The position numbers and the translations under genes were made by a program. From contig CAKQQT010000005.1 of the NCBI GenBank assembly GCA_934271235.1, forward strand, positions 73,975-137,974: a stretch of 64,000 nt of DNA, in the 5' to 3' direction. The notes under the pieces were generated by a model. The model was not told where the DNA came from. It ran no database searches and was given only the letters and a program-made list of their open reading frames with translations. Position 1 is the stretch's first letter. Every line of letters starts with the position of its first letter. Of the stretch, positions 8,823 to 18,062 are shown piece after piece. This DNA comes from an uncultured Clostridia bacterium. Lineage in GTDB: Bacteria; Bacillota; Clostridia; Peptostreptococcales; Anaerovoracaceae.

Positions 8823-8999
8823 TCAAAATTTCGCGGAACTGAGCGAGCCGAACGTATCTTCGACAAAGTCGGTGATCTGCGTTTTGAAGATCAGACCCAG
8901 CGTCACAGCGATCGCGATCAGGATCGCTACCTGGATCATCTCCATGCCGCGTTTGTTCCGGATAAGATTCCCATGTAACGATTTTCTTTTTTTGTTCAT
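8823..8999 (-). CDS. Flp-type major pilin candidate
   Basis: A 58-residue protein starting MNKKRKSLHGNLIRNKRGMEMIQVAILIAIAVTLG. The basic leader, the Gly-Met-Glu junction and the hydrophobic helix match the Flp1-type prepilins of Gram-positive Tad systems. The start at 8999 has GAGAGGAG seven bases upstream; an in-frame codon at 9020 lacks one. No prepilin peptidase gene is in the window, so processing must rely on one encoded elsewhere. Confidence 0.75.
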   Translation of the reverse strand: MNKKRKSLHGNLIRNKRGMEMIQVAILIAIAVTLGLIFKTQITDFVEDTFGSLSSAKF

Positions 9000-9036
9000 T
9001 TGAATTCTCCTCTCTGCCATCTTGTTTTCTTTTTCT

Positions 9037-9528
9037 CTACATCTGCAGCATGGCGGGCGCTGCCGTCATCGCGATCAGAGCGATCAGCAGGATACCGAGC
9101 GGGAAGCTCATCTTGCTTTCCGCGGTCCGGATCTGCCCGAGCACGATCTGTTTGCGCAGATTCCAGAGCAGTTCGCTCTGTTCCTCCAGTTTTTCCCATA
9201 GATCTGTCCCCTTCTCCTGATTTTCCAGCAAGATCCCGGTCACGCGATTCAGTTCCCGCACATTGGAAAATCTGCCGAACTTGCGGAATTCCGCAAGCAA
9301 GCTTTGTCCGCTGCGCGAAGAGGCCTGTCGGATCCTGACAAACTCCCGCGTAAAATAGTTTTGCTCCGAGGGCGGGAGCCGTTCATATCCGTCCGCGATC
9401 CGCTGCAGGGCTGCAGCCAAGACCATGCCGCTCCCCTGCAGCAGCAGAAGCTGATTCAAAAATCCAGGCAAGGCGCACAAGATCTCGTTCCGATTCTGCT
9501 CCATTGTTTTTTTCACTTTAGATTTCAA
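9037..9528 (-). CDS. TadC-like pilus assembly membrane protein (short)
   Basis: A 163-residue protein with two membrane segments at the C-terminus and a preceding helical region (GMVLAAALQRIADGYERLPPSEQNYFTREFVRIRQ) like the type II secretion F domain. It is shorter than usual TadC proteins and probably pairs with TadB in the inner platform of the pilus machine. The start is a TTG with AAAGGA upstream; an ATG eight codons later has no ribosome site. It overlaps tadB by 11 bases. Confidence 0.7.
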   Translation of the reverse strand: MKSKVKKTMEQNRNEILCALPGFLNQLLLLQGSGMVLAAALQRIADGYERLPPSEQNYFTREFVRIRQASSRSGQSLLAEFRKFGRFSNVRELNRVTGILLENQEKGTDLWEKLEEQSELLWNLRKQIVLGQIRTAESKMSFPLGILLIALIAMTAAPAMLQM

Positions 9529-10264
9529 TTTGATCGATCCTTTCCATCAGCAGCAGCGCGCAGGCGATCATTCCGACGGCAAAGGTCGTAATGCCGATCC
9601 CACGGCCGGTCTCATACATCGGTTCCAAATAGGAGGGCGCCGTCAGGCGCATCAGCAGTACCATCGCAAACGGTGCCAAAGCGATGATACGGCTTTCAAA
9701 GGCTTTCTGCGCCATCAGCGCTTTCAGTTCCGCCTCGATGCGGATCTTGTCGCCGATGACCGCGGCAGCCCGGTTTATGGCCGCGGTCAGATCTCCGCCG
9801 GATCCGCGGCAGATCTCATACACATTTACGAAATCCGCGATATCCGCAAGCCCGCTGCGTTCCGCGAGATCGCGCAGTACCGCGAGCGCATCCTCTTGTC
9901 CCTGTCGGATGCGCCGGAGCATATAGTCCAATTCCCGCATCATATCCGTTTTATCTTCATAGGTTCCGCCGCAGAGTTCTCTTGCCTCCTGCAGCGCTTC
10001 CGACATCGGTCTTCCGGCGGAGACCGCGAAAGAAAGCGCGTACAGTACGTCCCGAAACTGCAGCAGGAGTGCCGCCTTTCTGCGTTCATTCTCTCGCTTC
10101 CGATAGCGCGGATAAACGCAGAGGCAGATCGCCCACAGCAGCAGTCCGATCCGGAGGCTGTCATAAAAAAGGATGCCGACGCTGAGCCCGGCTGCAGCCG
10201 TCAGGCAGATGAAACGGATGCGGCTTTCAATCGATAAGGTCGAGTTCGTATAATCGGCGCACAT
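9518..10264 (-). CDS. TadB-like pilus assembly membrane protein
   Basis: A 248-residue protein of the T2SS F-domain family. Two membrane segments near residues 20-50 are followed by a cytoplasmic domain (LLLQFRDVLYALSFAVSAGRPMSEALQEA) and two more segments at the C-terminus. With TadC it forms the membrane platform on which the TadA ATPase acts. The ATG is well supported by AAAGGAG at the right spacing and lies inside the 3-prime end of tadA (38-base overlap). Confidence 0.85.
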   Translation of the reverse strand: MCADYTNSTLSIESRIRFICLTAAAGLSVGILFYDSLRIGLLLWAICLCVYPRYRKRENERRKAALLLQFRDVLYALSFAVSAGRPMSEALQEARELCGGTYEDKTDMMRELDYMLRRIRQGQEDALAVLRDLAERSGLADIADFVNVYEICRGSGGDLTAAINRAAAVIGDKIRIEAELKALMAQKAFESRIIALAPFAMVLLMRLTAPSYLEPMYETGRGIGITTFAVGMIACALLLMERIDQIEI

Positions 10265-11462
10265 AAGACTCTCCTTTCAGAACCGCTTTGCGTGTGTGCA
10301 GAAGCCGGTTTCCCGTTCGTTTCAGTTCCCCGTCCGTTCCCATTTTCATCAGTTCGTTCAGAAGAAACCTGCCGTCACGATAATCGACCAGCTCCACGAT
10401 GTCCGTGATCTTTCGCGTCCCGCCGTCCAGCTTTTCGACATGGACCAGGATATCGATCCCCTCCGCGATCTGCGCGCGAATGGCGTCGACCTCCAGCGGG
10501 ATCGCCATCAGATACATAGATTCCAGACGCTTAAGCATACCGCCGACGGAATTTCCGTGTCCGGTGCTCATGCCCGCATGTCCGGTATTCATGCCGTTGA
10601 GCATATCCGCCACTTCGCCGCCGCGCACCTCGCCGACGATGATGCGGTTCGGCCGCATACGCAGACTGCTGCGGATCAGATCCGCCATCGTGATGCCCCC
10701 TTTGCCGGCGGCGTTGCTGCTGCGGCACTCCATATGTACGATATTTTCGATCTCCTGCATCTTGAGTTCCATGCTGTCTTCTACAACGACCACGCGCTCC
10801 TGCCGCGGGATCGCTTCCGCCAGCGCGTTCAGCAGCGTGGTCTTGCCGGAAGACGTGCCGCCGCTCACAAAAAGATTGTAGCCGCAGCCGACCAGGATCC
10901 GCAGCAGCTCTGCCCCTTCCGCCGAAACGGTCCCGTTCCGTTCCAGATCCGCGAGATGCAGAAACCCCTCGGAAAACTTTCGGATCGTCAGCGCAGGACC
11001 GTTGATCGCGACGTTCCGATAAACGCCGTTGACGCGGGATCCATCCGGGAGTCTGGCATCCACGATCGGATGCATTTCATTGATCTCACGATGCACCTGC
11101 CCGGCAATGCCGCGGAGGACCTCTTCCAGCTCTGCCGTCGAATCAAAGGCCCACGGATAGCGTTCGATCTTTCCGTCGCGCTCCACAAAAATATGTTCCG
11201 GTCCGTTGACCATGATCTCCGAAACCGCCGCGTCATGCAGCAGCGGATCGAGAATACTGAGCGTTCTGCGGGTCTTCAGAAAAAGCTTCTGTATGGCTTC
11301 CTCCACTTCACGATCCGAAAACATCGCGGTCTGCGGATCGTCGAAAATATGCAGGATAATGCGTTCCATAGCCCCGCTGTCATCCAATTCTTCTTCCTCT
11401 GCGAGCAGCATGCGGATCTCATCCAGCTGCCTTTCCAAAAAAGCGGCCAAGTTCTGTTCCAT
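10227..11462 (-). CDS. TadA/CpaF secretion ATPase
   Basis: A 411-residue hexameric motor ATPase of the VirB11/CpaF type, counted from MEQNLAAFLERQLDEIRM, which has GGGAG in front; the longer open frame upstream has no family similarity. Visible motifs are Walker A (FVSGGTSSGKTTLLNAL), the Asp box region (RVVVVEDSMELKM) and the Walker B/His region (RMRPNRIIVGEVRGGEV, TGHAGMSTGHGNS). It powers assembly of the Flp pilus fibre from the cytoplasmic side. Confidence 0.93.
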   Translation of the reverse strand: MEQNLAAFLERQLDEIRMLLAEEEELDDSGAMERIILHIFDDPQTAMFSDREVEEAIQKLFLKTRRTLSILDPLLHDAAVSEIMVNGPEHIFVERDGKIERYPWAFDSTAELEEVLRGIAGQVHREINEMHPIVDARLPDGSRVNGVYRNVAINGPALTIRKFSEGFLHLADLERNGTVSAEGAELLRILVGCGYNLFVSGGTSSGKTTLLNALAEAIPRQERVVVVEDSMELKMQEIENIVHMECRSSNAAGKGGITMADLIRSSLRMRPNRIIVGEVRGGEVADMLNGMNTGHAGMSTGHGNSVGGMLKRLESMYLMAIPLEVDAIRAQIAEGIDILVHVEKLDGGTRKITDIVELVDYRDGRFLLNELMKMGTDGELKRTGNRLLHTRKAVLKGESYVRRLYELDLID

Positions 11463-11514
11463 TCTCCCGCCTCTCCCCTTTCTTTTATTTCCTTTACTTG
11501 CTCTTTTTTCCATT

Positions 11515-12486
11515 CTATGTGTGAAAAAAAAGCAGCTCTTCGGCCATTCTTCGCAGATCGCGGGCAAAGATCCCATTCTGCGCGATCTCCACAAACCCTC
11601 TGCCGCTGTCTCCGTTTTGCCGCACAAAGCTCTGCGGATCGTTGGTCAATATAAAATGCCGTTCTCCTGCCTGATAGCAGCTGCCGCGATTTTCTATGCG
11701 GATCTCCTCGTCCGCGGCAAAGGTTTCCGGCGGCCGGAGTCCGCAGCGGCTATCTGCCCGGTTCAGCAGCTGCAGCCGCATACCGGCCAGCCGTTCATCC
11801 GCTGCCGTCCCGCAATCCAAGATCACTGTTCCGAAACCGGCGAACAGATCGGACTGTGCCTGCAGGCGCAAGACGCTGTCCGCAGGCAGGGTCAGAAAGC
11901 GCAGCCCGTAAAAGTCTTTTGCCAGATAAGGCTGTAAACGGACCGTCTGCTGCTGCCGCAGGCGATAGGAAAGTTCGGCTGCCGGACGAAACGCCGCTTC
12001 CGTGATCTCGGTATACCATTTCCATCCTCCTGCCCGGCGGCCGGAGCGGCCCGCGTCAATTTCCAGATAGAGCACTTCCTGTTCGGATGCGCCGGCAAGG
12101 ATCCTGCCGAGTGTCAGCGCGGCCGCCGTTGTGCCTGCGCCCCCGGTCACCGCCGAAAAGATCAGCGTCTGTACCGCCGTTTTCGTTTTCGGAGATAACA
12201 GCCGCCCACGTCGCGGTCCGCAGGCATCCAGTATTTTTTCCAGTATCACAGGGGCAGGCCGGAAACATTCTTCGAGCGTCAGGCCGACAAAACGGACCGT
12301 CTGCGGCAGTTCATCCGGCCGCGCGTGTTCTTCGGCAAGCAGAACATCGCAGCCTGAGACGCTCTCCGCTCCTCCCGGCTTCCGGACATCGATCTGCAGC
12401 CCCGGACACAGTTCGCACAGTCTGCGCGCCAGCCTTTGGGCATAAACAAGATCCGTAAAAGCCATTTTGATGCGGATGATCTCCAT
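11515..12486 (-). CDS. TadZ/CpaE-like protein with degenerate P-loop
   Basis: A 323-residue ParA/MinD-fold protein, first gene of the Tad operon. An N-terminal receiver-like domain (to about residue 100) precedes the ATPase-like domain with IFSAVTGGAGTTAAALTLGR. This is the place of the deviant Walker A, but the lysine is absent, so ATP hydrolysis is doubtful. CpaE/TadZ proteins place the pilus machine at a site in the cell, and several members lack full ATPase motifs. It follows the promoter at 12526-12554. Confidence 0.8.
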   Translation of the reverse strand: MEIIRIKMAFTDLVYAQRLARRLCELCPGLQIDVRKPGGAESVSGCDVLLAEEHARPDELPQTVRFVGLTLEECFRPAPVILEKILDACGPRRGRLLSPKTKTAVQTLIFSAVTGGAGTTAAALTLGRILAGASEQEVLYLEIDAGRSGRRAGGWKWYTEITEAAFRPAAELSYRLRQQQTVRLQPYLAKDFYGLRFLTLPADSVLRLQAQSDLFAGFGTVILDCGTAADERLAGMRLQLLNRADSRCGLRPPETFAADEEIRIENRGSCYQAGERHFILTNDPQSFVRQNGDSGRGFVEIAQNGIFARDLRRMAEELLFFHT

Positions 12487-12525
12487 TTTCCGCCTCCCTT
12501 CTTTACATTCTTTTCTTTTGATAAC

Positions 12526-12554
12526 AATATATTACATTTTACATAATTTGTCAA
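12526..12554 (-). promoter_or_regulatory. Promoter of the Tad operon
   Basis: TTGACA (12549-12554), 17-base spacer and TATATT (12526-12531) on the minus strand. The -35 box overlaps the stop codon of tepA, so the Tad operon starts inside the end of the preceding gene. Confidence 0.8.
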
Positions 12555-13255
12555 CCATTATTTTCAATAAACCTGCGAAGTTTTTGAATGGCCTGTGACA
12601 GCGAACCGATCTCGTCGACCAGCCCCATCTCGACCGCTTCCGGTCCGAACAGCAGCGTACCGACATCGTTGGCCATATTATCTGTGCAGTTCATCTTTTC
12701 CTCGATCTCCGCGCGGGAAGCATGGGAGTGCTCGACAATAAAGTCCACCACACGCTCCTGCGTCTTTTTCATATATTCGAACGTCGGCTCTGCCGTGATC
12801 AGGGTGCCGCTGGTCCGGATCGGATGCAGGGTCATGGTCGCCGTTTTGGCAGCAAACGTATAGTCCGCGGAAACCGCCAACGGAATGCCGATGCTGTGTC
12901 CGCCGCCGATCACCAGAGAAACCGTCGGCTTGGAAATTCCCGCGACCAGTTCCGCCAGCGCCAGACCTGCCTCCACATCGCCGCCGACCGTGTTCAGGAT
13001 CAGCAGCAGTCCTTTGATCTGCGGATTTTCTTCTACCGCGATCAGTTCCGGGATCAGATGCTCATACTTGGTGGTCTTATTATCCTGCGGCAGAACGGAA
13101 TGCCCCTCGATGCTGCCGATGATCGTAATATACTGCAGGTCGCTCTTAAAATCGGTACCGCCCGCGAGCAGCCCCAGCTCCTTGATCAGATCCGCCGCTT
13201 CCTCCGCGGTCTGCTTCGTTTCGCTCTTCTTGTCCTTTTCTTTCTCGTCGCTCAT
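12551..13255 (-). CDS. tepA: TepA-like ClpP-fold serine protease
   Basis: A 234-residue member of the ClpP/crotonase superfamily closest to TepA (translocation-enhancing protein, also called YmfB). The nucleophile is in the GGGHSIGIPLAV motif and the histidine in MTLHPIRTSG. LILNTVGGDVEAGLALAEL forms the core. The start used, MSDEKEKDKKSE, has GGAG in front; longer versions do not. In Bacillus the protein has been linked to signal-peptide degradation. It is divergent from ylmC. Confidence 0.88.
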   Translation of the reverse strand: MSDEKEKDKKSETKQTAEEAADLIKELGLLAGGTDFKSDLQYITIIGSIEGHSVLPQDNKTTKYEHLIPELIAVEENPQIKGLLLILNTVGGDVEAGLALAELVAGISKPTVSLVIGGGHSIGIPLAVSADYTFAAKTATMTLHPIRTSGTLITAEPTFEYMKKTQERVVDFIVEHSHASRAEIEEKMNCTDNMANDVGTLLFGPEAVEMGLVDEIGSLSQAIQKLRRFIENNG

Positions 13256-13344
13256 ATTCTCCGCCCTCTTTTCGTAAAATATTGAAAGTAATTCTTTCGT
13301 CTGCAATTTGCTCTGCGTTATTATGTGTAAAGGAGGCTTGAAAT

Positions 13345-13575
13345 ATGCGACTCTCGGAAATCGGAGACAAAGAGATCGTCGATCTTTCGAACGGCAGCAT
13401 GCACGGAAAACTCTGGGATGCGGAAATTCTCTTTGATGAAAATACAGGTGTGATCCATGCGCTGATGGTGCCGGACTTTCAGAGCAGCCGCTCCTATCTC
13501 AAAGAAAATTTGCAGCTTCCGTGGAAATCGATTATAATAGTCGGAGAAGACATGATCATCTTTCAATCATGCTAG
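13345..13575 (+). CDS. YlmC/YmxH family PRC-barrel protein
   Basis: A 76-residue protein, MRLSEIGDKEIVDLSNGSMHG, followed by a short barrel ending in WKSIIIVGEDMIIF. It matches the YlmC/YmxH family found in endospore formers, where the gene is often expressed during sporulation. AAAGGAGG precedes the ATG. Its presence supports a spore-forming lineage. Confidence 0.88.
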   Translation: MRLSEIGDKEIVDLSNGSMHGKLWDAEILFDENTGVIHALMVPDFQSSRSYLKENLQLPWKSIIIVGEDMIIFQSC

Positions 13576-13603
13576 AGAAAGGCTTTTCGACGGTTATTCG
13601 GTC

Positions 13604-14557
13604 ATGAAGAAAAAATTCGCAAAAAATATCCCATATCTTTTGCTGCTGATCTTCGGCGTACTCCTGCTGGCGGAGGCGCTGTGGCTCTCGTCGTTTTTCG
13701 GCACGGCTCCGCAGAAAGACGCAGCATTCCGCGGCTATCAGTCGGTCCGCGAGCAGTTCTTTCTGGAGCGCGGCGACGGGACTTATACCCTGGCGGAAGC
13801 CGTCTATCCCAAGGATTATCCCGGCAGCATGCCGCTGGTCGCCATGGGGCACGGATTTACGGGAACGCGCAACAGCGGCGGTGCCGAAGAACTGGCGGAG
13901 CGTTTGGCAGGCTGCGGTATCGCGACCGTACGCATGGATTTTGATCCTTACACAAAGCCTGCAAAAGACAGCTCCCAGACACACGACTATACCCTCTCGT
14001 CCATGCAGGCGGATCTGCTGCGCGGGATCGGCTATATGCGCGGGCATCACGCCGTTGATACGAGCCGGATCGGACTCTACGCGCGCAGCATGGGCGGGCG
14101 TGTGGCGATGACCATGGCCAATGAAAGCAGCGGCGGTTATGATTATCAGGCACTGGCGCTGGTCGCGCCGGCCGGAAATCGCACCGCCATGATCGACTAT
14201 ATGGGCGGGCAGGCAGCCTGGGACAAAATGAAAGAAACCGCTGTCCGCGATGGCTTCGTGCTCCGTCAGGGACTGAAGCTGACGCCGGAATGGTTCGCGG
14301 AATTCGAAGCTTACGATCCTTGCCGGCACGGAGACCGCTTCGGAGAAAAGCCGGTCCTCGTCATCCGCAACACCCTGGACTATGTCGTAACGCCAACGAC
14401 CAGTCTGGAATGCGCGAAAGCATATAAAAACAGCCGGGTGATTACCGTAACGACCGATAATTACCACGGCTATGAAATGAGCTATGCGGATTCAGCTCTC
14501 AAAGAGCAGCTGATGGGCGCGATCACCGATCACTTTGTGTCGGCGTTTGCGGAATAG
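13604..14557 (+). CDS. Membrane-anchored alpha/beta hydrolase
   Basis: A 317-residue protein with an N-terminal membrane anchor (about 8-32) and an alpha/beta hydrolase domain. The oxyanion-region GHGFTGTRNSGG, the nucleophile elbow YARSMGGRVA (Ala instead of the first Gly of GxSxG), an Asp in IRNTLDYVVTP and a His in NYHGYE form a plausible catalytic set. The family includes esterases and dienelactone-hydrolase-like enzymes; the substrate is unknown. Its stop lies 35 bases inside the end of the convergent phosphate transporter gene. Confidence 0.85.
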   Translation: MKKKFAKNIPYLLLLIFGVLLLAEALWLSSFFGTAPQKDAAFRGYQSVREQFFLERGDGTYTLAEAVYPKDYPGSMPLVAMGHGFTGTRNSGGAEELAERLAGCGIATVRMDFDPYTKPAKDSSQTHDYTLSSMQADLLRGIGYMRGHHAVDTSRIGLYARSMGGRVAMTMANESSGGYDYQALALVAPAGNRTAMIDYMGGQAAWDKMKETAVRDGFVLRQGLKLTPEWFAEFEAYDPCRHGDRFGEKPVLVIRNTLDYVVTPTTSLECAKAYKNSRVITVTTDNYHGYEMSYADSALKEQLMGAITDHFVSAFAE

Positions 14558-16346
14558 CATCTGCCGCGGCAGCTTCTTCTGCTGTCTGCGGAAGCGCATA
14601 TTTGCTTTCGTAGATCCTTTCCCGTTCCTTAAAGTGATCTGTATCGTATTTTTTGACGGTTTTCAGATACTTGTGCATATCGAACTCGTTCTTCTGCGTT
14701 TCGATCGTGCAGACTGCCAGATTCGAGCAGTGGTCCGCGACACGTTCCAGGTTCGTGCTGAGATCCGAAAGCATGAAGCCCAGCTCGATGGTGCAGGTTC
14801 CCTTGCGCAGACGTTCGATGTGCCGATCCTTGACTTCCGCGTTGAGCGTATCGATGACTTCTTCCAGCGGTTCTACGCTGCCTGCCAGTTCCATATCCAA
14901 ATGGATAAAGGCGTCCGTCGCCATATTAACGATCTCCCGTACCGCGTCCATATAGACACGGACTTCTTCCTGTGCCGCTTCGGAAAACTGTACATTCTTG
15001 CGGTCCATCTCTTCCGCGGTCTCGCTGATGTTCTTGGCGTGGTCGGAGATCCGTTCCAGATCCCCGATGCTATGCAAGATCAGATTGAGCAGACGGCTGT
15101 CGTTCTGGTTCAGATCTTCCCGTTCCAGTCTGACGATATAGGCGCCCAGCGCGTCCTCATAGCGGTCGATCTTGGACTCCAGCGCGGATACATATTCCGC
15201 GGCGCTGTCGGTATAGTTTCCGATCATATCCATCGCTCGGAACACGCAGTCCCTTGAGAGATTTGCCATCTTGTCCGCCACCTTGCGGCACTGTCCCGCC
15301 GCGATGGACGGCGTTTCCAGAAAACGTTCGTCCAGAAGCTGCAGTGTTTCGTCCTGCGCTTTCTTTTCCGGCGCGTCTTTGACCAGAATGTTGGCCAGTT
15401 TTTCCAGATGCTTGCAGAACGGCAGCAGCAGGAGCGTCGCGGAAATGTTGAAAATGCTGTGGATGATCGCGATGTTCGCCGGATTGACCCGATTGCCCAA
15501 AAAGTCGAACTGCAGGATCGCGTTGCCGATATAGAACACGCTTAAAAAGATCACGGTGCCGATGATATTGAAGGACAGATGGACAGCCGCGACACGTTTC
15601 GCACCCTTATTTGCCCCGATGGAGGACAGGATCGCCGTGATGCAGGTACCAATGTTCTGTCCCATGATGATCGGGATCGCCGCGCCGTAGGTTACAGAGC
15701 CGGTCATGCAGAGTGCCTGCAGGATACCGACCGAGGCGGACGAGCTCTGAATGGCTGCCGTAAAAACAGCGCCTGCCAGCACGCCCAGCACCGGATTGGA
15801 AAACATGGTCAGGATATTGACGAACTCCGGCACATCTTTGAGCGGTTCTACCGCGCTGCTCATGATATCCATGCCGTACATCAAGACGGCAAAGCCGATC
15901 AGGATCAGACCGATGTTATGTTTCTTTTCATTTTTGGTGAACATCATGAAGCCGATGGCGATCGCTGCCAGGATCGGCGAAAAGGACATCGGTTTCAGCA
16001 TCTGAATGAAAAAGCTGCTGCCGTCGATCGACGCCAGGCTCAAAAGCCAAGCGGTCGCCGTTGTTCCGATGTTCGCTCCCATGATGACCGGGATCGCCTG
16101 ACTCAGGCGCATGATCCCGGAATTTACAAAACCGACCAGCATGACCGTTGTTGCCGAGGAACTCTGAATGACTGCCGTTACCGCACAGCCCAGAAGCACA
16201 CCTCGCGGGACGCTGGAAGTCAAACTTCCCAATATCTTTTCCAACTTATTGCCCGATGTCCGCGTCAGACCGTCGCCCATAGTTTCCATACCGAACAGGA
16301 ACAGACACAATCCTCCGAGCATCTGCAGCACGCCGAAAATATCCAT
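14523..16346 (-). CDS. Na+/Pi cotransporter (NptA/YjbB type) with PhoU domain
   Basis: A 607-residue protein. The membrane part (about 1-310) has the two duplicated QSSSA motifs of the Na/Pi-cotransporter II family (VIQSSSATTVMLVGFVNSG and AIQSSSASVGILQALC). The C-terminal 240 residues are a PhoU-like helical domain that probably regulates transport. It takes up or exports phosphate with sodium. Single gene; no typical pho operon neighbours. Confidence 0.94.
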   Translation of the reverse strand: MDIFGVLQMLGGLCLFLFGMETMGDGLTRTSGNKLEKILGSLTSSVPRGVLLGCAVTAVIQSSSATTVMLVGFVNSGIMRLSQAIPVIMGANIGTTATAWLLSLASIDGSSFFIQMLKPMSFSPILAAIAIGFMMFTKNEKKHNIGLILIGFAVLMYGMDIMSSAVEPLKDVPEFVNILTMFSNPVLGVLAGAVFTAAIQSSSASVGILQALCMTGSVTYGAAIPIIMGQNIGTCITAILSSIGANKGAKRVAAVHLSFNIIGTVIFLSVFYIGNAILQFDFLGNRVNPANIAIIHSIFNISATLLLLPFCKHLEKLANILVKDAPEKKAQDETLQLLDERFLETPSIAAGQCRKVADKMANLSRDCVFRAMDMIGNYTDSAAEYVSALESKIDRYEDALGAYIVRLEREDLNQNDSRLLNLILHSIGDLERISDHAKNISETAEEMDRKNVQFSEAAQEEVRVYMDAVREIVNMATDAFIHLDMELAGSVEPLEEVIDTLNAEVKDRHIERLRKGTCTIELGFMLSDLSTNLERVADHCSNLAVCTIETQKNEFDMHKYLKTVKKYDTDHFKERERIYESKYALPQTAEEAAAADAIPQTPTQSDR

Positions 16347-16464
16347 AACACTCTCTCCTTTACATTCTTCTTTCTGATTCTTAACTCTTCTCGTACAGAT
16401 TCTATTGTAAAGGCTGCTGAGGGAAAATAAAAGTTAAATGTATGTAAAATCGTACTGCACGTCG

Positions 16465-17787
16465 CTAAGCTTCTGCCGGTCCTGCCGTTTTTTTGGATAC
16501 GATCAGAGATTCCGCGCAGTGACCGCAGATGTTCTCTACCTTGATGTCCAGCTGATCGGTCTCCATGCAGAACGAAGCTCCGTCCTCCGGAATACTTCCG
16601 AGTTCACCCAGCACATAACCGCCGAACGTATCGTATTCTTCGGCCGACAGATGGATGTCCAGCGCTTCCTCCACATCGTCGATCGCCGTGCCGCCCAGGA
16701 TCCTCCAGCAGTTCTCCGCCAGCTTCGTGATCTCACAAGGCTTCTGCGGCTCGCCTTCTTCAAACAATTCCCCGATCAGCAGTTCCACCAGATCATGCAT
16801 GGTCGCGATCCCGCTCATGCCGCCGTACTCATCGATCGCCACGGCAAAATGTACGCCGCTGGCTTTCATCTGCCGGCACAGGACGTCGGCTTTCATATTT
16901 TCCGGTACAAAATACGCCTTGCGCAGACAGTGCTCCAGTACACGCTCTTTGGTCAGCTCGTCATCGCGCCAGTCCATGCGGTAGAACGCCCGGATATCCA
17001 GGACCCCGATGATGTCGTCCGCATCTTTGCCGCAGACCGGCATGTAATTATGCCGGGAATCGCGCGCGGTCTCTTCCCAGACCTCCAACGCATCCTGCAT
17101 ATCCAGCATGACCACCTCTTTGCGGTGCGTGCAGAGCTCTTCGACAGAGATATCGTTGAAATCGAGCACATTCTGGATCATCTCGTTTTCCTCCGCGTCG
17201 ATCACGCCCTTTTCACTGCCGACGGCCGCCATCATGCGGATCTCTTCCTCGGTCACGGTTTCATCCTCTTCCGGGCTGATCCCCAGCAGTTTCAGGATCC
17301 CGTTCGTAGAAGCCGTCAAAAGCCATACCAGCGGTTTGAACAGCCTTGACACCAGCGAAAGCGGTGCGGAGACGGACAGCGCGATCTGCTCGGTCTTATT
17401 CATCGCCACACGCTTCGGGATCAGCTCACCGAAAACAATGCTGAAATAGGCGATCACCAACGTGATCAAAAAAACGCAGACGGAATTCAGCACGCTCTGC
17501 GGGATCTGCACACCTGCCGCCAACAGCTTCTGCACGAGCGGCGCCGCGAAATTGTCCGCGGCATAAGCGCTTCCCAAAAATCCGGCCAGTGTGATCGCCA
17601 CCTGGATCGTTGCCAGGAATCTCGCAGGCTGCGCGGTCAGCTCCACGAGCCGTTTGGCTTTCTTGTTTCCTTTTTTCGCGAGGCGCGCAAGCTTCGCGTC
17701 GTTCATCGAGATCACCGCGATCTCCGCGCTCGCGAATACGGCGTTCAACGCGATCAGTACCATTTGCAAAAGGATTGCTCCTGCCAT
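16465..17787 (-). CDS. CNNM/CorC (HlyC) family transporter
   Basis: A 440-residue protein: DUF21/CNNM membrane domain (1-190; MAGAILLQMVLIALNAVFASAEIAV), two CBS domains (about 215-340) and a CorC_HlyC domain at the C-terminus. Family members move magnesium or cobalt and their CBS domains bind nucleotides. The start at 17787 has GAGGAG upstream. The gene is preceded by a 220-base leader RNA with an intrinsic terminator, so its expression is probably controlled by transcription attenuation. Confidence 0.93.
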   Translation of the reverse strand: MAGAILLQMVLIALNAVFASAEIAVISMNDAKLARLAKKGNKKAKRLVELTAQPARFLATIQVAITLAGFLGSAYAADNFAAPLVQKLLAAGVQIPQSVLNSVCVFLITLVIAYFSIVFGELIPKRVAMNKTEQIALSVSAPLSLVSRLFKPLVWLLTASTNGILKLLGISPEEDETVTEEEIRMMAAVGSEKGVIDAEENEMIQNVLDFNDISVEELCTHRKEVVMLDMQDALEVWEETARDSRHNYMPVCGKDADDIIGVLDIRAFYRMDWRDDELTKERVLEHCLRKAYFVPENMKADVLCRQMKASGVHFAVAIDEYGGMSGIATMHDLVELLIGELFEEGEPQKPCEITKLAENCWRILGGTAIDDVEEALDIHLSAEEYDTFGGYVLGELGSIPEDGASFCMETDQLDIKVENICGHCAESLIVSKKTAGPAEA

Positions 17788-17835
17788 GTTCTTTCTCCTC
17801 TCAAGATCATAATGCTTTTTTGTGATTTCAGAACA

Positions 17836-17867
17836 CAAAAAGGCATGGCCTGCTATAGACCATACCT
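17836..17867 (-). terminator. Terminator in the leader of the CNNM gene
   Basis: Ten-pair hairpin (AGGTATGGTC with GGCCATGCCT, two G-U pairs) followed by TTTTT on the minus strand, 50 bases before the CNNM start codon. Read-through would be needed to express the gene. Confidence 0.8.
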
Positions 17868-18056
17868 ATCCTGTCTTTTTCTGTTTATGATGCAACACAG
17901 ACTATCCGCACAATCTGCTTTCCTCTTGGAATTGTGCTGTCTTCGGGGTTCCGTACTACAAGAAGGCCCGCCGTCGTCCATGTGTTTCACCATCCTTTTC
18001 CTTTGGTATTTCCCGCAGGTGGCTCTGCTGTACGCGAGAGTTTTCATGCGGGATTG
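17836..18056 (-). ncRNA. Unidentified structured leader RNA, riboswitch candidate
   Basis: About 220 bases between a strong promoter and the terminator that precedes a CNNM-type transporter gene. The minus strand holds several pairing segments, for example GCACAAT/ATTGTGC (about 17911-17937). I compared it by eye with what I remember of the M-box, yybP, NiCo, ydaO, cobalamin, lysine, FMN and T-box consensus sequences and saw no match. A 64-residue reading frame lies within it (18047-17853) but has no convincing ribosome site. A metal- or nucleotide-sensing leader would fit the gene, but this is inference. Confidence 0.5.
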
Positions 18057-18062
18057 AAAGTT

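Noticed and set aside
17836..18056. M-box magnesium riboswitch before the CNNM gene
   Set aside because: The conserved M-box segments as I remember them are absent, so only an unidentified leader is claimed.
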